A stretch of 64,000 bases of DNA from UBA1732 sp045114455. GTDB lineage: Bacteria > Verrucomicrobiota > Lentisphaeria > Victivallales > UBA1829. The stretch is taken from positions 8,248 to 72,247 of the forward strand of contig JBGUKN010000072.1 of NCBI GenBank assembly GCA_045114455.1, given 5' to 3'. Each line of letters begins with the position of its first letter. The stretch's first letter is position 1. The notes below the pieces were generated by a model that was not told where the DNA came from, ran no database searches, and worked only from the letters and a program-made list of their open reading frames with translations. A program made the translations under genes and the position numbers. This document shows positions 34,029 to 43,007 of this stretch, piece after piece.

Positions 34029-34279
34029 GTATTCCGGAATACTTTTTTCTTCAAGTTGAAACACGGGATGAAAGCTTTGCAATAGTAATCCTGAAAGAAG
34101 CCAAATCCTGAAAAAACAAGCGTCTTAACACGTTCATATATATAGCATTAAGAAATCTCAGGAAAGAAAAACAAAAATAGAAAAAACTCAATTCAAAAAA
34201 ACTTCCGAGAAAAAAAGCCGCTTCGTTATCCGAAAAAACAAAAAAATCAAAAAAAAAACATGCCAACGCAAAAAAAAAG
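34029..34279. other. A-rich intergenic stretch, no gene
   Basis: This 250-bp segment is strikingly A-rich on the plus strand with many runs of 4-10 A. No supported open frame is present. It may act as an UP-element-like or bent-DNA region upstream of the exopolysaccharide operon promoter. Confidence 0.6.
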
Positions 34280-34307
34280 TTGATTTTTCCCTGTTGGGGG
34301 CTATATT
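34280..34307 (+). promoter_or_regulatory. Promoter of the exopolysaccharide operon
   Basis: -35 TTGATT (34280-34285), 16-bp spacer, -10 TATATT (34302-34307), 59 bp upstream of the STAS gene. Confidence 0.75.
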
Positions 34308-34366
34308 ATACTAAATATTGTCTCCACACGGGGAGACGGAAACTGCTAATCAGGAAGAAAACATCC

Positions 34367-34705
34367 ATGGAAATTTCCAACTTTGAAAACGACGGGATAG
34401 AAATCATCCAGATCAAAGGGCATCTTTCTGCAGAAAATGCGGAAACTCTCCGGTCCAAATTTCTCGAACTGTTCGCCACCCAGCGGAAATTCGTGTTTGA
34501 TCTTTCCGAGATGGAAAATCTGGACAGCACGGGGCTTGGAGCTCTGGTCTTCTGTCTGAAAAGCTGTACGGAATTCAACGGAACATTGATTCTGGCGAAT
34601 TTAACGCAGCGTGCAAGAATGATTTTTGAGATCACGAAGGCGTACCGCATTTTTGATATTTACGACGAGCTTGACGAGGCGATCAAGGCAGCCCGCGAAG
34701 CATAA
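34367..34705 (+). CDS. STAS-domain protein (anti-sigma-factor-antagonist-like)
   Basis: 112-residue single-domain STAS protein. The conserved phosphorylatable serine lies in MENLDSTGLGALV (Ser around residue 58). The fold's first strand EIIQIKGHLSAENAETL is clear. Such proteins control partner switching; in Vibrio, SypA is a STAS protein encoded at the start of an exopolysaccharide locus. Here too it leads the operon, with the initiating transferase 73 bp behind. The start at 34367 has AGGAAG upstream. The partner kinase is not in the window. Confidence 0.88.
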   Translation: MEISNFENDGIEIIQIKGHLSAENAETLRSKFLELFATQRKFVFDLSEMENLDSTGLGALVFCLKSCTEFNGTLILANLTQRARMIFEITKAYRIFDIYDELDEAIKAAREA

Positions 34706-34778
34706 CCCCCGGCGGACGCGTCCGCACAAAAAGAAACCGCATAGGAGATGTGGGGATTTTGAACTTGGAGGCTGAACA

Positions 34779-35576
34779 ATGAGGCAGAACCGCCCGGAAT
34801 CAGCAAGACAGGCACCCCAGGCCATGAAGCGGGATGAACAAACATCCGGCTTCGGTGCGTCTTTCCTGCAAGGCGACATTCCGTTTCTTGCCGGAACGAA
34901 GTCTCCCTGTGCCAAACGATATGCGCTTATTCGCACGCGCAGCAAAAAGCTTTTCAAATTTCTTTCCATCGGTTGCAATCGCGTTTTCAAGCGCTGGATG
35001 GATATCTGCGGCAGTTTGACGGCAATAACCCTGTTGTCCCCTGTTTTCGTCTTCGTCGCAATCTGGCTCAAACTCGATTCGCCCGGTCCGCTCATCTACC
35101 GCCAGATCAGAGTCGGCCAATACGGACGCCCGTTCTATTTCTACAAGTTCCGCTCCATGTACATTGACTCCGACGCCCGTCGACTCGCGCTGGAAAAGGA
35201 GAACGAGTCCAAAGACGGCGTGATTTTCAAGATGAAAAACGATCCCCGGATCACAAGATGCGGTCGCTTTATCCGCAAATACAGCATCGACGAAACGCCG
35301 CAATTCTTCAATGTCCTTCTTGGTGACATGAGTCTGGTCGGCCCCCGGCCGCCGCTCCCCTCGGAAGTGGCACAATACACCCTTGACGATCGGAAACGCC
35401 TGGATATTCTGCCGGGAATCACCTGTATTTGGCAGATTTCCGGGCGCAGCGACATCCCGTTCCGGGAACAGGTCGTCCTTGACAGGGAATACATCCGCGG
35501 GCAGGGCTTCTGGAAAGACGTCCTGATCCTGTTCAAGACGATTCCCGCGGTGATATCGGGAAAAGGAGCGTACTGA
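34779..35576 (+). CDS. Polyprenyl-phosphate sugar-1-phosphate transferase (initiating glycosyltransferase)
   Basis: 265-residue bacterial sugar transferase of the WcaJ/PglC superfamily. It starts polysaccharide repeat assembly by moving a sugar phosphate onto undecaprenyl phosphate. The membrane re-entrant region is at residues ~68-95, KRWMDICGSLTAITLLSPVF. Catalytic segments are FYKFRSMY, the Asp-Glu dyad in RKYSIDETPQFFNVL, and DMSLVGPRPPLPSE. The C-terminus ends RGQGFWKDVLILFKTI. The N-terminal ~60 residues are basic. The next gene starts one base after its stop. Confidence 0.92.
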   Translation: MRQNRPESARQAPQAMKRDEQTSGFGASFLQGDIPFLAGTKSPCAKRYALIRTRSKKLFKFLSIGCNRVFKRWMDICGSLTAITLLSPVFVFVAIWLKLDSPGPLIYRQIRVGQYGRPFYFYKFRSMYIDSDARRLALEKENESKDGVIFKMKNDPRITRCGRFIRKYSIDETPQFFNVLLGDMSLVGPRPPLPSEVAQYTLDDRKRLDILPGITCIWQISGRSDIPFREQVVLDREYIRGQGFWKDVLILFKTIPAVISGKGAY

Positions 35577-35577
35577 C

Positions 35578-37002
35578 ATGACAAAAGCGATCCTTTTCTG
35601 CTCAACACACGAAAACGCATGGCTGAAAGAGTATTTCCCGAATCACCCGGTTTATTTGCTTCCGTTCGCAAACAAACCAGCCATTGAGTATATTCTGGAC
35701 TATTGTTTCCTTTGCGGGATCCATGATGTTAGAATCGTATCCGACGAAGAATCCGAAGCTCTGCGCGCCCAATACCGCAACGGCGAAATGCTGAGCATGA
35801 ACATCTCCTTCGGAAGCGTGAACTCCGCGTGTTCGGTCAGACGCGTCATCCTGCAAAACAAAGCTTTCTGCAGGGGCAGCGACATCCTGTTTTTCTCCGG
35901 CCTTTTCCTGCCCGAATATGACAAACGGATGCCGAACGAGCCGGGCATCGGCGCGGATGAACTGAAGGGATGCGTCTATGAAAACGGAAGCGCAGCCTGG
36001 TATCTGATCGGGCGGAACAGACTGGACAGCCTCCCGGACAAATGGGACGGTTTTCACGACGAAACTCCCGTCAGCGGCCAACCGGTCACGGATATTCTCG
36101 GCTATTACCGCCACAACATGCGTCTGGCCGGTCCCGACATCGAAAAATACAATTTGCCCGGTTTTCGTGAAGGTAAGAACAGTTACGTGGGGTATGACGT
36201 TCAAATCCCGGGATCGGCCAGGATCCGACCGCCCGTAATTCTCGGAAACGGGATACAGTTTGGACGCAAAGCGCATGCCGGACCGAATGTGATTATCGGG
36301 GACAACTGCATCATCGACAACGGTACGACGATCCGGGACTCCATTGTTTTCGGCAACACCTACATCGGACGTGACCTGGAGATCAACGGGAAGATCTGTT
36401 GCGCAAATTGCATCATCGACCCGCAAACCGGAACCAGCATCAACCTTGCCAATCCGTCTGTCATCTCCGAAATGGAACCGGACGAATATGAAAAAAAATC
36501 TTTTCTTCAACGTTTTCTGGCAGTTGTGCTGCTGCTGTTCCAGACGCCCCTCTATCTCCTGCTGAGGCCCTTTGTGGAGTTTCATTTTTCCCTGACGGAG
36601 TGTCTGACCGGCAGAGGAAACACTCGCACACTGGCATTGGACGGATATGCACTGCCGCGGGAAAGCATTGCCGGAAGTCTGTTCCACAGGTTCACACTGA
36701 ACAAATACCATCTTCTGCCGTATGCGGCAGCCGGGAAAATGCGGCTGGTCGGAAGCCATCTGCTGGAAGCGACCGAACACAACGAGCAGTTCATCCGGGA
36801 TCTTCCAGGGTATGCACCCGGCATTTTTTCCTACAGCGAATACCTCGGCCATGAAAATGAGCCTTATCAATTTGAACTTGACGAGCAGTATTATGCATAT
36901 GCTATGAACTGCTGGTTTAACATCAAGATTTTGGCGGGAATCCTGCGGCGCAATCTGAGACGGGAAAACCGCAGCCTGCAACAGAGAGGAGCTATCGAAT
37001 AA
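35578..37002 (+). CDS. Nucleotidyltransferase-like/beta-helix/pseudo-sugar-transferase fusion
   Basis: 474-residue protein in three parts. Residues 1-~190 look like an NDP-sugar nucleotidyltransferase fold (KAILFCSTHENAWLKE, VYLLPFANKPAIEYILDYC) but lack the LAAGxGxR signature loop. Residues ~200-300 hold short hexapeptide-like repeats (VIIGDNCIIDNGTTIRDSIV), a left-handed beta helix. Residues ~315-474 match the sugar-transferase end: a hydrophobic entry LVVLLLFQTPLYLLLRPF-like stretch, GKMRLVGSHL, and YYAYAMNCWFNIKILAGIL. In this last part the Asp-Glu catalytic dyad of the neighbour (SIDETPQ) is replaced by TLNKYHL. It is likely a pseudoenzyme partner of the initiating transferase. Confidence 0.6.
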   Translation: MTKAILFCSTHENAWLKEYFPNHPVYLLPFANKPAIEYILDYCFLCGIHDVRIVSDEESEALRAQYRNGEMLSMNISFGSVNSACSVRRVILQNKAFCRGSDILFFSGLFLPEYDKRMPNEPGIGADELKGCVYENGSAAWYLIGRNRLDSLPDKWDGFHDETPVSGQPVTDILGYYRHNMRLAGPDIEKYNLPGFREGKNSYVGYDVQIPGSARIRPPVILGNGIQFGRKAHAGPNVIIGDNCIIDNGTTIRDSIVFGNTYIGRDLEINGKICCANCIIDPQTGTSINLANPSVISEMEPDEYEKKSFLQRFLAVVLLLFQTPLYLLLRPFVEFHFSLTECLTGRGNTRTLALDGYALPRESIAGSLFHRFTLNKYHLLPYAAAGKMRLVGSHLLEATEHNEQFIRDLPGYAPGIFSYSEYLGHENEPYQFELDEQYYAYAMNCWFNIKILAGILRRNLRRENRSLQQRGAIE

Positions 37003-39092
37003 TGATTTTAACCGACCATGAAGATCCCGCCATCGAAGCAACCGCCGACAATTCCACTCCCACGGCAGAACAAAGATCTCTTCCCGTTTTCGTACAGATT
37101 ATTTATCTCTTCAAACGGGATATCTGGTGCTGGATCAATGCAGTCCAGAAAATGTGGTGGCTTTTCATCCTTGCTCCGCTGCTGTTCGCCTGTGCCACTT
37201 TCTTTTTCAGAACCATGACGACCACCAACGTGTATGTGGCAAACTGCGGATTGATCCGCCAGGCCGTCGACACGCGGGACGGCGTTCTTCCTCCGGGATA
37301 TACGAATGTTCAGAGATCGATCATTATGAATCTTTTCAAGACCCGTGCAGTTTTGGAGGAGACCATCAAGCGGCTCAGCCTGCCGTATTCGTCCGAACAG
37401 CTCTACAACAGCATTACCATCAAGGTGGAAAAGAATTCCGATTACTACGTTATCTCGGCTTCTTCAAAAGACCCGACGATTTCCGCCGCTTTGGCCAATA
37501 CCCTGGCCGACGTTTTCATTGAAGAATACAAAAAACTGATCCGGCGAAATCTGGAAGATCTGAACGACAGCTATGTGAGAACTCAGAATGAAATGGAAAA
37601 ATTGCTGGCCGAGCAGGATGAGAAATTGAAAAAAATCAACGCCGAAAACAATCTGACAACCATTGAGAACGATATCGCCTTCAACAATCAGAGACTGCTT
37701 CAGATTGAAGACCAGCTGACTCGCAAATCGTCCTCGCTCGATTCCGCGAAACAGGCTCTGTTCGAGCTTCAGGGAGAACTGGTCAACACCCCGGAAGAAG
37801 TCGTGTCAAAAAGAGTAACAAGCACAGCAGTGGAAGACGAACTTTTGCGTGCGGAGAATCTGTTGCTTGAATACGAACAGGTCTATGCAAAAAACAATCC
37901 CCTTTTGATCCAGCAGCGGGAAATCGTCAAAAAACTTAAGGCTGAAAAAGATCGGCTGAAAGAAGAAGAAGAAGAAGGCTCGAACGAAATCAATAAACAT
38001 GTCGAGGTCACCCGCAATCCGGCATATACACAAATTCAGGTGGCCATAGCCGCAAAAAAAGCCGAAATCTCCTCCCTTACCAACGATATCAAGCTCAATA
38101 ATGACAATGCGATTCAGCTGCGTGCGCGCCGCGAACTTCTGGCCGCGCTTCAGCCGACTCTCCGTCAGCTCGAAACCGATATCCAGCAAACGAAGACCCA
38201 GCTCAACAACACGAAAGTCCAGATCACCACGATCAACAGCTTTTTGAGCCGCTCTTTCTCCGACATCTCCATTCAGGAACTTGCGAAAACACCCAAAGTC
38301 CCCCTCGGACGCAAACGCGGCATCTGGACTGTCGTCGGATTCATACTCGGAACCTTTTTGGCCTTTTCCATTACTTTCGTGTGCGAAATGTTCAACCTGA
38401 CAGTTCGCTCCAACGTTGATATTGAACAGGCCCTCGGGATCAGAATGCTCGGAATGATCCCGCTTCTGGATCAGAAGCATCGCGCGGACTACTACAGTGC
38501 GCTGCAGACAATGACCAGTAATGGAAAGCTTTTCTTCACCCATGCATCGCCCGAGCATCCGGGTCTGATTGTATTCGCTCCGGACAAACGAACCGATCAG
38601 GATGAAAAGATTCTGGAAGAATTCTGCGAAACGCTGAAAGTCCGCACGGGAAACAACTACGTCGTCATTTCTCCGATCAAAGAGGAGGACTTCTCCATGA
38701 AACAGATGCCTCTTCTTATCAACGACTATTTATATCAGTTCACGGACACGGCGCCAAAACCTGGAAAAGACCATAAGGTTTTCTTCAGGCTGGACGACCT
38801 TTCCTTTGTTTCGCCTCTTTCGGACGAACAGGTCCAGCGGATAAGAAATGCATATCAGTCCAAATCCATTTCGCTTATCATATGGGATCTTTTCGAGTTT
38901 GAACAGCATAGACAGCTTTTTGCGGAAATTGCCCGCAACGCCGATCTTACGGTCATTCCGATGAAATATGCACAGACTTCGAAAGTGAATATTTTCCGAA
39001 TACTCCAGTTCCTGAGGTCTTTCCAGGTCAAAAATATTTTCGGATTCCTCCATAACGTCAATAACAAGCATTACAGCAAGGTGACATTATGA
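37002..39092 (+). CDS. Wzz/Wzc-like polysaccharide co-polymerase, kinase site absent
   Basis: 696-residue inner-membrane protein. TM1 lies at residues ~50-70, a long periplasmic coiled coil at ~190-400 (LLAEQDEKLKKINAENN and further heptads), and TM2 at ~445-465 in IWTVVGFILGTFLAF. The cytoplasmic C-terminus (~475-696) has the length of a BY-kinase domain but shows neither a Walker A GxxGxGK nor a tyrosine cluster. It controls chain length and export in the Wzx/Wzy pathway. Its start overlaps the previous stop (TAATG) and its stop overlaps the wza-like start (ATGA). Confidence 0.85.
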   Translation: MILTDHEDPAIEATADNSTPTAEQRSLPVFVQIIYLFKRDIWCWINAVQKMWWLFILAPLLFACATFFFRTMTTTNVYVANCGLIRQAVDTRDGVLPPGYTNVQRSIIMNLFKTRAVLEETIKRLSLPYSSEQLYNSITIKVEKNSDYYVISASSKDPTISAALANTLADVFIEEYKKLIRRNLEDLNDSYVRTQNEMEKLLAEQDEKLKKINAENNLTTIENDIAFNNQRLLQIEDQLTRKSSSLDSAKQALFELQGELVNTPEEVVSKRVTSTAVEDELLRAENLLLEYEQVYAKNNPLLIQQREIVKKLKAEKDRLKEEEEEGSNEINKHVEVTRNPAYTQIQVAIAAKKAEISSLTNDIKLNNDNAIQLRARRELLAALQPTLRQLETDIQQTKTQLNNTKVQITTINSFLSRSFSDISIQELAKTPKVPLGRKRGIWTVVGFILGTFLAFSITFVCEMFNLTVRSNVDIEQALGIRMLGMIPLLDQKHRADYYSALQTMTSNGKLFFTHASPEHPGLIVFAPDKRTDQDEKILEEFCETLKVRTGNNYVVISPIKEEDFSMKQMPLLINDYLYQFTDTAPKPGKDHKVFFRLDDLSFVSPLSDEQVQRIRNAYQSKSISLIIWDLFEFEQHRQLFAEIARNADLTVIPMKYAQTSKVNIFRILQFLRSFQVKNIFGFLHNVNNKHYSKVTL

Positions 39093-40144
39093 TTTTCAAA
39101 GCCTCTCGTTTTCTGCGTTTTTTCCTGCCTGCCGTCTCCTTTGTCATAACTGCATGCAATACTACTCCGTTCGGAGGAATCGCCGTTCCCAGCATGACAT
39201 CCGTTGAACCCAAACAGGACGGGGATGCTTATGCCATTCAGGAGGAATTGAAAGCGCTGCATACCGTAAATACCACCCCTTATATCATTCGTCCCGGAGA
39301 TACGTTCCAAATGTCCGTCTATAATCAGCCGACTCTCACCACAAGTGTGCTGATTGCACCGGACGGAACGACCAGTCTTCCTCTGATCGGCATTTTGAAA
39401 CTCAGCGGAATGAACATGGAAGACGCCATGAATTTGATAGAAAAGAAGTTTTCCGCCTATTTGAAGTCTCCATATGTCACTTTGGCTCCTTTGTCGGTAA
39501 GCGGTTACTATTTCACGATTGCGGGCCGAGTCGTGAGACCCGGCAACTACACGGTGTCCCTCGGACAAACCAAGATGCTTGATGCAATCGCTCTTTCCGG
39601 CGGTTTTCAAACGGGGTCACTTAACGGCGACACGGTCGAGCTCGCCGATCTGGACAACGCCTATATCAAGCGCGACGGGAAAAAACTGCCTGTAGACTTC
39701 AGAAAACTTGTTTATGAAGGAGACGATCTGCAAAACATTCCTGTTTTGAACGGGGATTATATCTATGTGCCGTCGACGATCAATGGGTCCATTATTTTCC
39801 TCGGGGAAGTCGGACGGAACACATATGTCGGGTTCTCGGAAGGAATGACGCTGTTGCAGGGACTTTCCTACACGAACGGCTTGAATACAGCCTCATACAG
39901 TTCCATCATTCGCATTATCCGCGGCGGCCTGAATAACACTGTCGTTTATACCGTTGATGTCGACCTGATTCTGAAAGGAAAGATGAGGGATTTCAAGCTG
40001 AATGCGAACGACATCGTTTATGTACCGCAAGACGGGCTCACAAAATGGAACCTGATGATCAAGAAACTCCTGCCGACACTTCAGTTCTTCAATCTGCTGG
40101 CCGGTCCGTTCGGATCCAATATACGCGGGTTTTTCGATCTTTGA
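39089..40144 (+). CDS. Polysaccharide export outer-membrane lipoprotein (Wza-like)
   Basis: 351-residue lipoprotein with signal FFLPAVSFVITAC (lipobox ITAC, Cys ~25). The poly-export domain begins with YIIRPGDTFQMSVYNQPTL, and SLBB-type repeats follow with FTIAGRVVRPGNYTVSLG and IIFLGEVGRNTYVGFSEGM. It would form the outer-membrane translocon for the polysaccharide, together with the upstream co-polymerase. The start overlaps the stop of the co-polymerase by four bases. Confidence 0.9.
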   Translation: MIFKASRFLRFFLPAVSFVITACNTTPFGGIAVPSMTSVEPKQDGDAYAIQEELKALHTVNTTPYIIRPGDTFQMSVYNQPTLTTSVLIAPDGTTSLPLIGILKLSGMNMEDAMNLIEKKFSAYLKSPYVTLAPLSVSGYYFTIAGRVVRPGNYTVSLGQTKMLDAIALSGGFQTGSLNGDTVELADLDNAYIKRDGKKLPVDFRKLVYEGDDLQNIPVLNGDYIYVPSTINGSIIFLGEVGRNTYVGFSEGMTLLQGLSYTNGLNTASYSSIIRIIRGGLNNTVVYTVDVDLILKGKMRDFKLNANDIVYVPQDGLTKWNLMIKKLLPTLQFFNLLAGPFGSNIRGFFDL

Positions 40145-40179
40145 TATGAATCACGGGGGCATTGCAGGGGAAAAGCCAT

Positions 40180-41769
40180 ATGCTTAAAACCGTTGAAGTT
40201 TTGTTCTTTTTCCTGTTCTTTCTGCCTTTCCTGACAGCATTGGCCTGGATATTTCCGTTTCTCCGGCACGTTTACTTTACAGGAATGTTTTTTTTCACCT
40301 GCAAAGAGATTTCCTTCGGCATCATGACGATTATGTGGAAAGGGACGGCACGCGCCTATACGTTCACGGCCGTATTCCTTTTTGCTGTTCCGCTGTTTTT
40401 CAGTATGGTCTTGGACTGGAAGACGAAGGTACGGTTTTTTCCTCCCGGTTCCATATTTTACTTTCTTTACTTCCTGTCCGTTCTGATTTCCGGAGTAAAC
40501 GCCGTCCACATGCATCAATGGGGATTTGAAGTCTACAAAATGCTTTGGATGTACTTCGTCTTCATAGCGGCATTCAACTATCTGAACCATTGCAAGGACC
40601 TCATTTTTCCCATTTATATGGTATGCATTATCCTGATTTATCTTTTTCTGGTTGGCTTCGACCAGAAATACAGGCTGGGAAGCATTCAAGTCCATTCGAC
40701 ATTTCCGCATCAGAACTCCCTGGCGCTGTATCTGGAGCTCCTGGGGCTTCTTTCGTTTGGCGTTCTGCTGAACGAGCATATGAGCAAATTGCTGTTCTGT
40801 CTCTGTCTGTTTGCTTTCGGCAGCTCCGTCCTCCTGATCCTTTTTACCTATTCCAGAGGAGCCCTGGTCACTTATTTCGGAGGTATTGCCATTGTTTGCG
40901 CGGCTTCCATATTGTTCAATGGCTTCTCCATTAGGCGGCTGACTCTTCTTCTGATCGGAATGATTGTCCTGCTGTGTGTGGTCGGTTATGCCTTGCCGAA
41001 CATCATCAAACGGTTCACCGGTGCGTCGCCGGCTTCCAAAAACACAAGAATCGCGCTTGCCATCGCATCCAAAAAAATGGCAAATGATTATCCTTTAGGA
41101 GTTGGAGCCAACAATTACAGCGAGTATTCCGGATACAACTACGATTATGCCATTCAGGAGAACTATTCTCCACGGAAGGAACGTGGCGGAATCGTGGAAA
41201 CCATCTACCTGCTTGTCGCGGCGGAATGCGGATGGTACGGCCTCGGCCTTCTGCTTCTCTGGTTTTTTTATTATTACTTTTCTCTCATCGTAAGCATGTT
41301 TGTCCTTCGGAAAAAGCCATGTTCCGGCATCGTGATCGGACTCTTCGGCGGCCTTACCTGCATTTACTGGCATTCCACGCTTGAATGGAGCATGAAACAG
41401 CCTAACAACTTCTCGGAACAAATGGTCATTTATGGGCTGATAGCCGCCATTGCAGTCAACCGCAAAAAGATCAAAGCCGCTTATCAACGACAGCTTGCCC
41501 GGGAAGCGGAACAGGAAAAAAAGAAAAAAAAGAAGGACGAAAAATCAATGGCAAGCCAATATTCGCTGCCGCTTCTGCCGGGAAGACAGTTCATGCTTTC
41601 TGTGGACACTGATAGTCTGCACTCTCAGATTCCTCCGACCATGAAGCCTGTCGACACGGCGCCCGAATCGTCCGGTGCTCAGGATGGACAGGAGCAGGTT
41701 CCTTCCATAAATCCCGCCGACGTGGATCTCGAATCGTCCGATGCTCGGGATGGACAGGGGCAGGAATAG
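40180..41769 (+). CDS. O-antigen ligase/Wzy polymerase-like membrane protein
   Basis: 529-residue polytopic protein with about twelve hydrophobic segments and a large periplasmic loop around residues 280-340. That loop has TRIALAIASKKMANDYPLGVGANNY, the pattern typical of the Wzy/WaaL superfamily. It would polymerise or ligate repeat units in the periplasm. The start at 40180 is preferred to the TTG at 40162 because AGGGGA precedes it. The ~90-residue cytoplasmic tail contains a poly-Lys run (KKKKKK) and two copies of an ESSxAxDGQxQ motif, encoded by a ~60-bp tandem DNA repeat near 41640-41770. Confidence 0.82.
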   Translation: MLKTVEVLFFFLFFLPFLTALAWIFPFLRHVYFTGMFFFTCKEISFGIMTIMWKGTARAYTFTAVFLFAVPLFFSMVLDWKTKVRFFPPGSIFYFLYFLSVLISGVNAVHMHQWGFEVYKMLWMYFVFIAAFNYLNHCKDLIFPIYMVCIILIYLFLVGFDQKYRLGSIQVHSTFPHQNSLALYLELLGLLSFGVLLNEHMSKLLFCLCLFAFGSSVLLILFTYSRGALVTYFGGIAIVCAASILFNGFSIRRLTLLLIGMIVLLCVVGYALPNIIKRFTGASPASKNTRIALAIASKKMANDYPLGVGANNYSEYSGYNYDYAIQENYSPRKERGGIVETIYLLVAAECGWYGLGLLLLWFFYYYFSLIVSMFVLRKKPCSGIVIGLFGGLTCIYWHSTLEWSMKQPNNFSEQMVIYGLIAAIAVNRKKIKAAYQRQLAREAEQEKKKKKKDEKSMASQYSLPLLPGRQFMLSVDTDSLHSQIPPTMKPVDTAPESSGAQDGQEQVPSINPADVDLESSDARDGQGQE

Positions 41770-41798
41770 TATTTGAAAAACGTATCCGAGGAAGCCAG

Positions 41799-42953
41799 AT
41801 GAAGATCGCCGATAGAATGCACTGTACCGGATGCGGAGCCTGTGCGGATGCATGTCCGGCCGCCTGCATTTCCATGAAAGCATCGGAGGAAGGCTTCTGG
41901 TTTCCGGTCGTCGAGGAATCGCGATGCAGGGATTGCGGAATCTGCGGGACTGTCTGCCATGTTTTGAATCCTCCCGGAAAAAAAAGTCCGGAAAAAGCAT
42001 TTGCCGCCTGGTCTTTGGATGAATCCGTACGAACGTCCAGTTCCTCCGGCGGCGTCTATTCCGTTCTTGGGGAATATATCCTTGAAAACGGCGGCGCAAT
42101 CAGCGGTTGCCGTTTTGACGGGGACATGGTTCTGAAGCACGAACTGTGCGACCGGCCGGGCGGCACGGTTCACTTCCGCGGATCGAAATACGTTCAGTGT
42201 TTTACGGACGGAATCTACCGGATAATCCGTGACGAGCTTGCAAAAGGCAGAACGGTTCTTTTCACCGGTACGCCGTGTCAGGCCGCCGGATTGCGGGCCT
42301 ATTTGGGGCGACCGTATGAGAATCTGATCGTCTGCGATCTGGTCTGTCACGGCGTCCCAAGCCAGAAGATATTCAGAAGCTACCTGAAACGGCATGATCT
42401 GTCTCCTGATCCAGATCGTTCGGTCATCGCGTTCCGCGACCTGAACGGCTGGGGCGACTTTTATATTCGGATCATGGACCGGGGCAATCTTCAATGGCAC
42501 TCCGACGATGCGACGAACGAATACATCCGTGCATTTCTGTCCGGATACGATTATAATGAAGCCTGCTACGAATGCCCCTATGCCTGCATGGAGAGGACAG
42601 GAGATCTGACGCTTGCGGATTTCTGGGGGCTCGGAAAAAGCATCCCCTTTGACGGAGACCCGTCGCACGGCTGTTCCCTGATTCTTGTCAATACGGAAAA
42701 AGGCGGAGACCTGCTTCAAAACGTGCGGGACAGGCTGTTCCTGGAAGAACGGACATTGGAGGAAGCCCGGCAGGGAAACGGCCAGTTGAGGGCGCCAGTG
42801 CCAAGACAGCCGATGCGCGATACGTTTTACCGGATGGACTGGGCAGGAATTGCACGCAAGATCAACTATGGAAATCCCTCCCCTCTCCGCAGGCTGCTCC
42901 GTGTCTGCAAACGGACCGTTCTGAATATACTTCCGTGCGGAAGCAGAAAATGA
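41799..42953 (+). CDS. Coenzyme F420 hydrogenase/dehydrogenase beta-like FeS protein
   Basis: 384-residue protein. Residues ~5-50 hold two [4Fe-4S] motifs: CTGCGACADACPAAC and CRDCGICGTVCH. The rest matches the F420-hydrogenase beta C-terminal family: SSSGGVYSVLGEYILENGG, FTGTPCQAAGLRAYLG, VCHGVPSQKIFRSYL and CYECPYACMERTGDLTLADFWG. Genes of this kind are frequent in exopolysaccharide clusters beside pyruvyl transferases, but their reaction is not settled; a redox modification of the sugar or pyruvyl donor is possible. GAGGAAG precedes the ATG. Confidence 0.87.
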   Translation: MKIADRMHCTGCGACADACPAACISMKASEEGFWFPVVEESRCRDCGICGTVCHVLNPPGKKSPEKAFAAWSLDESVRTSSSSGGVYSVLGEYILENGGAISGCRFDGDMVLKHELCDRPGGTVHFRGSKYVQCFTDGIYRIIRDELAKGRTVLFTGTPCQAAGLRAYLGRPYENLIVCDLVCHGVPSQKIFRSYLKRHDLSPDPDRSVIAFRDLNGWGDFYIRIMDRGNLQWHSDDATNEYIRAFLSGYDYNEACYECPYACMERTGDLTLADFWGLGKSIPFDGDPSHGCSLILVNTEKGGDLLQNVRDRLFLEERTLEEARQGNGQLRAPVPRQPMRDTFYRMDWAGIARKINYGNPSPLRRLLRVCKRTVLNILPCGSRK

Positions 42954-43007
42954 AAGCGGCAGCGGTCCATAATCAAAAAAGGCCGGCTTAAATTAAGGAG
43001 TTCCGTT

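Noticed and set aside
34060..34279. Gene or terminator in the A-rich stretch
   Set aside because: No supported frame and no strong stem with T-run; the terminator of khpB already lies at 33997-34028.
40162..40179. TTG start for the O-antigen ligase-like gene
   Set aside because: The ATG at 40180 has AGGGGA at the right distance. The TTG would put the ribosome site inside the coding region.
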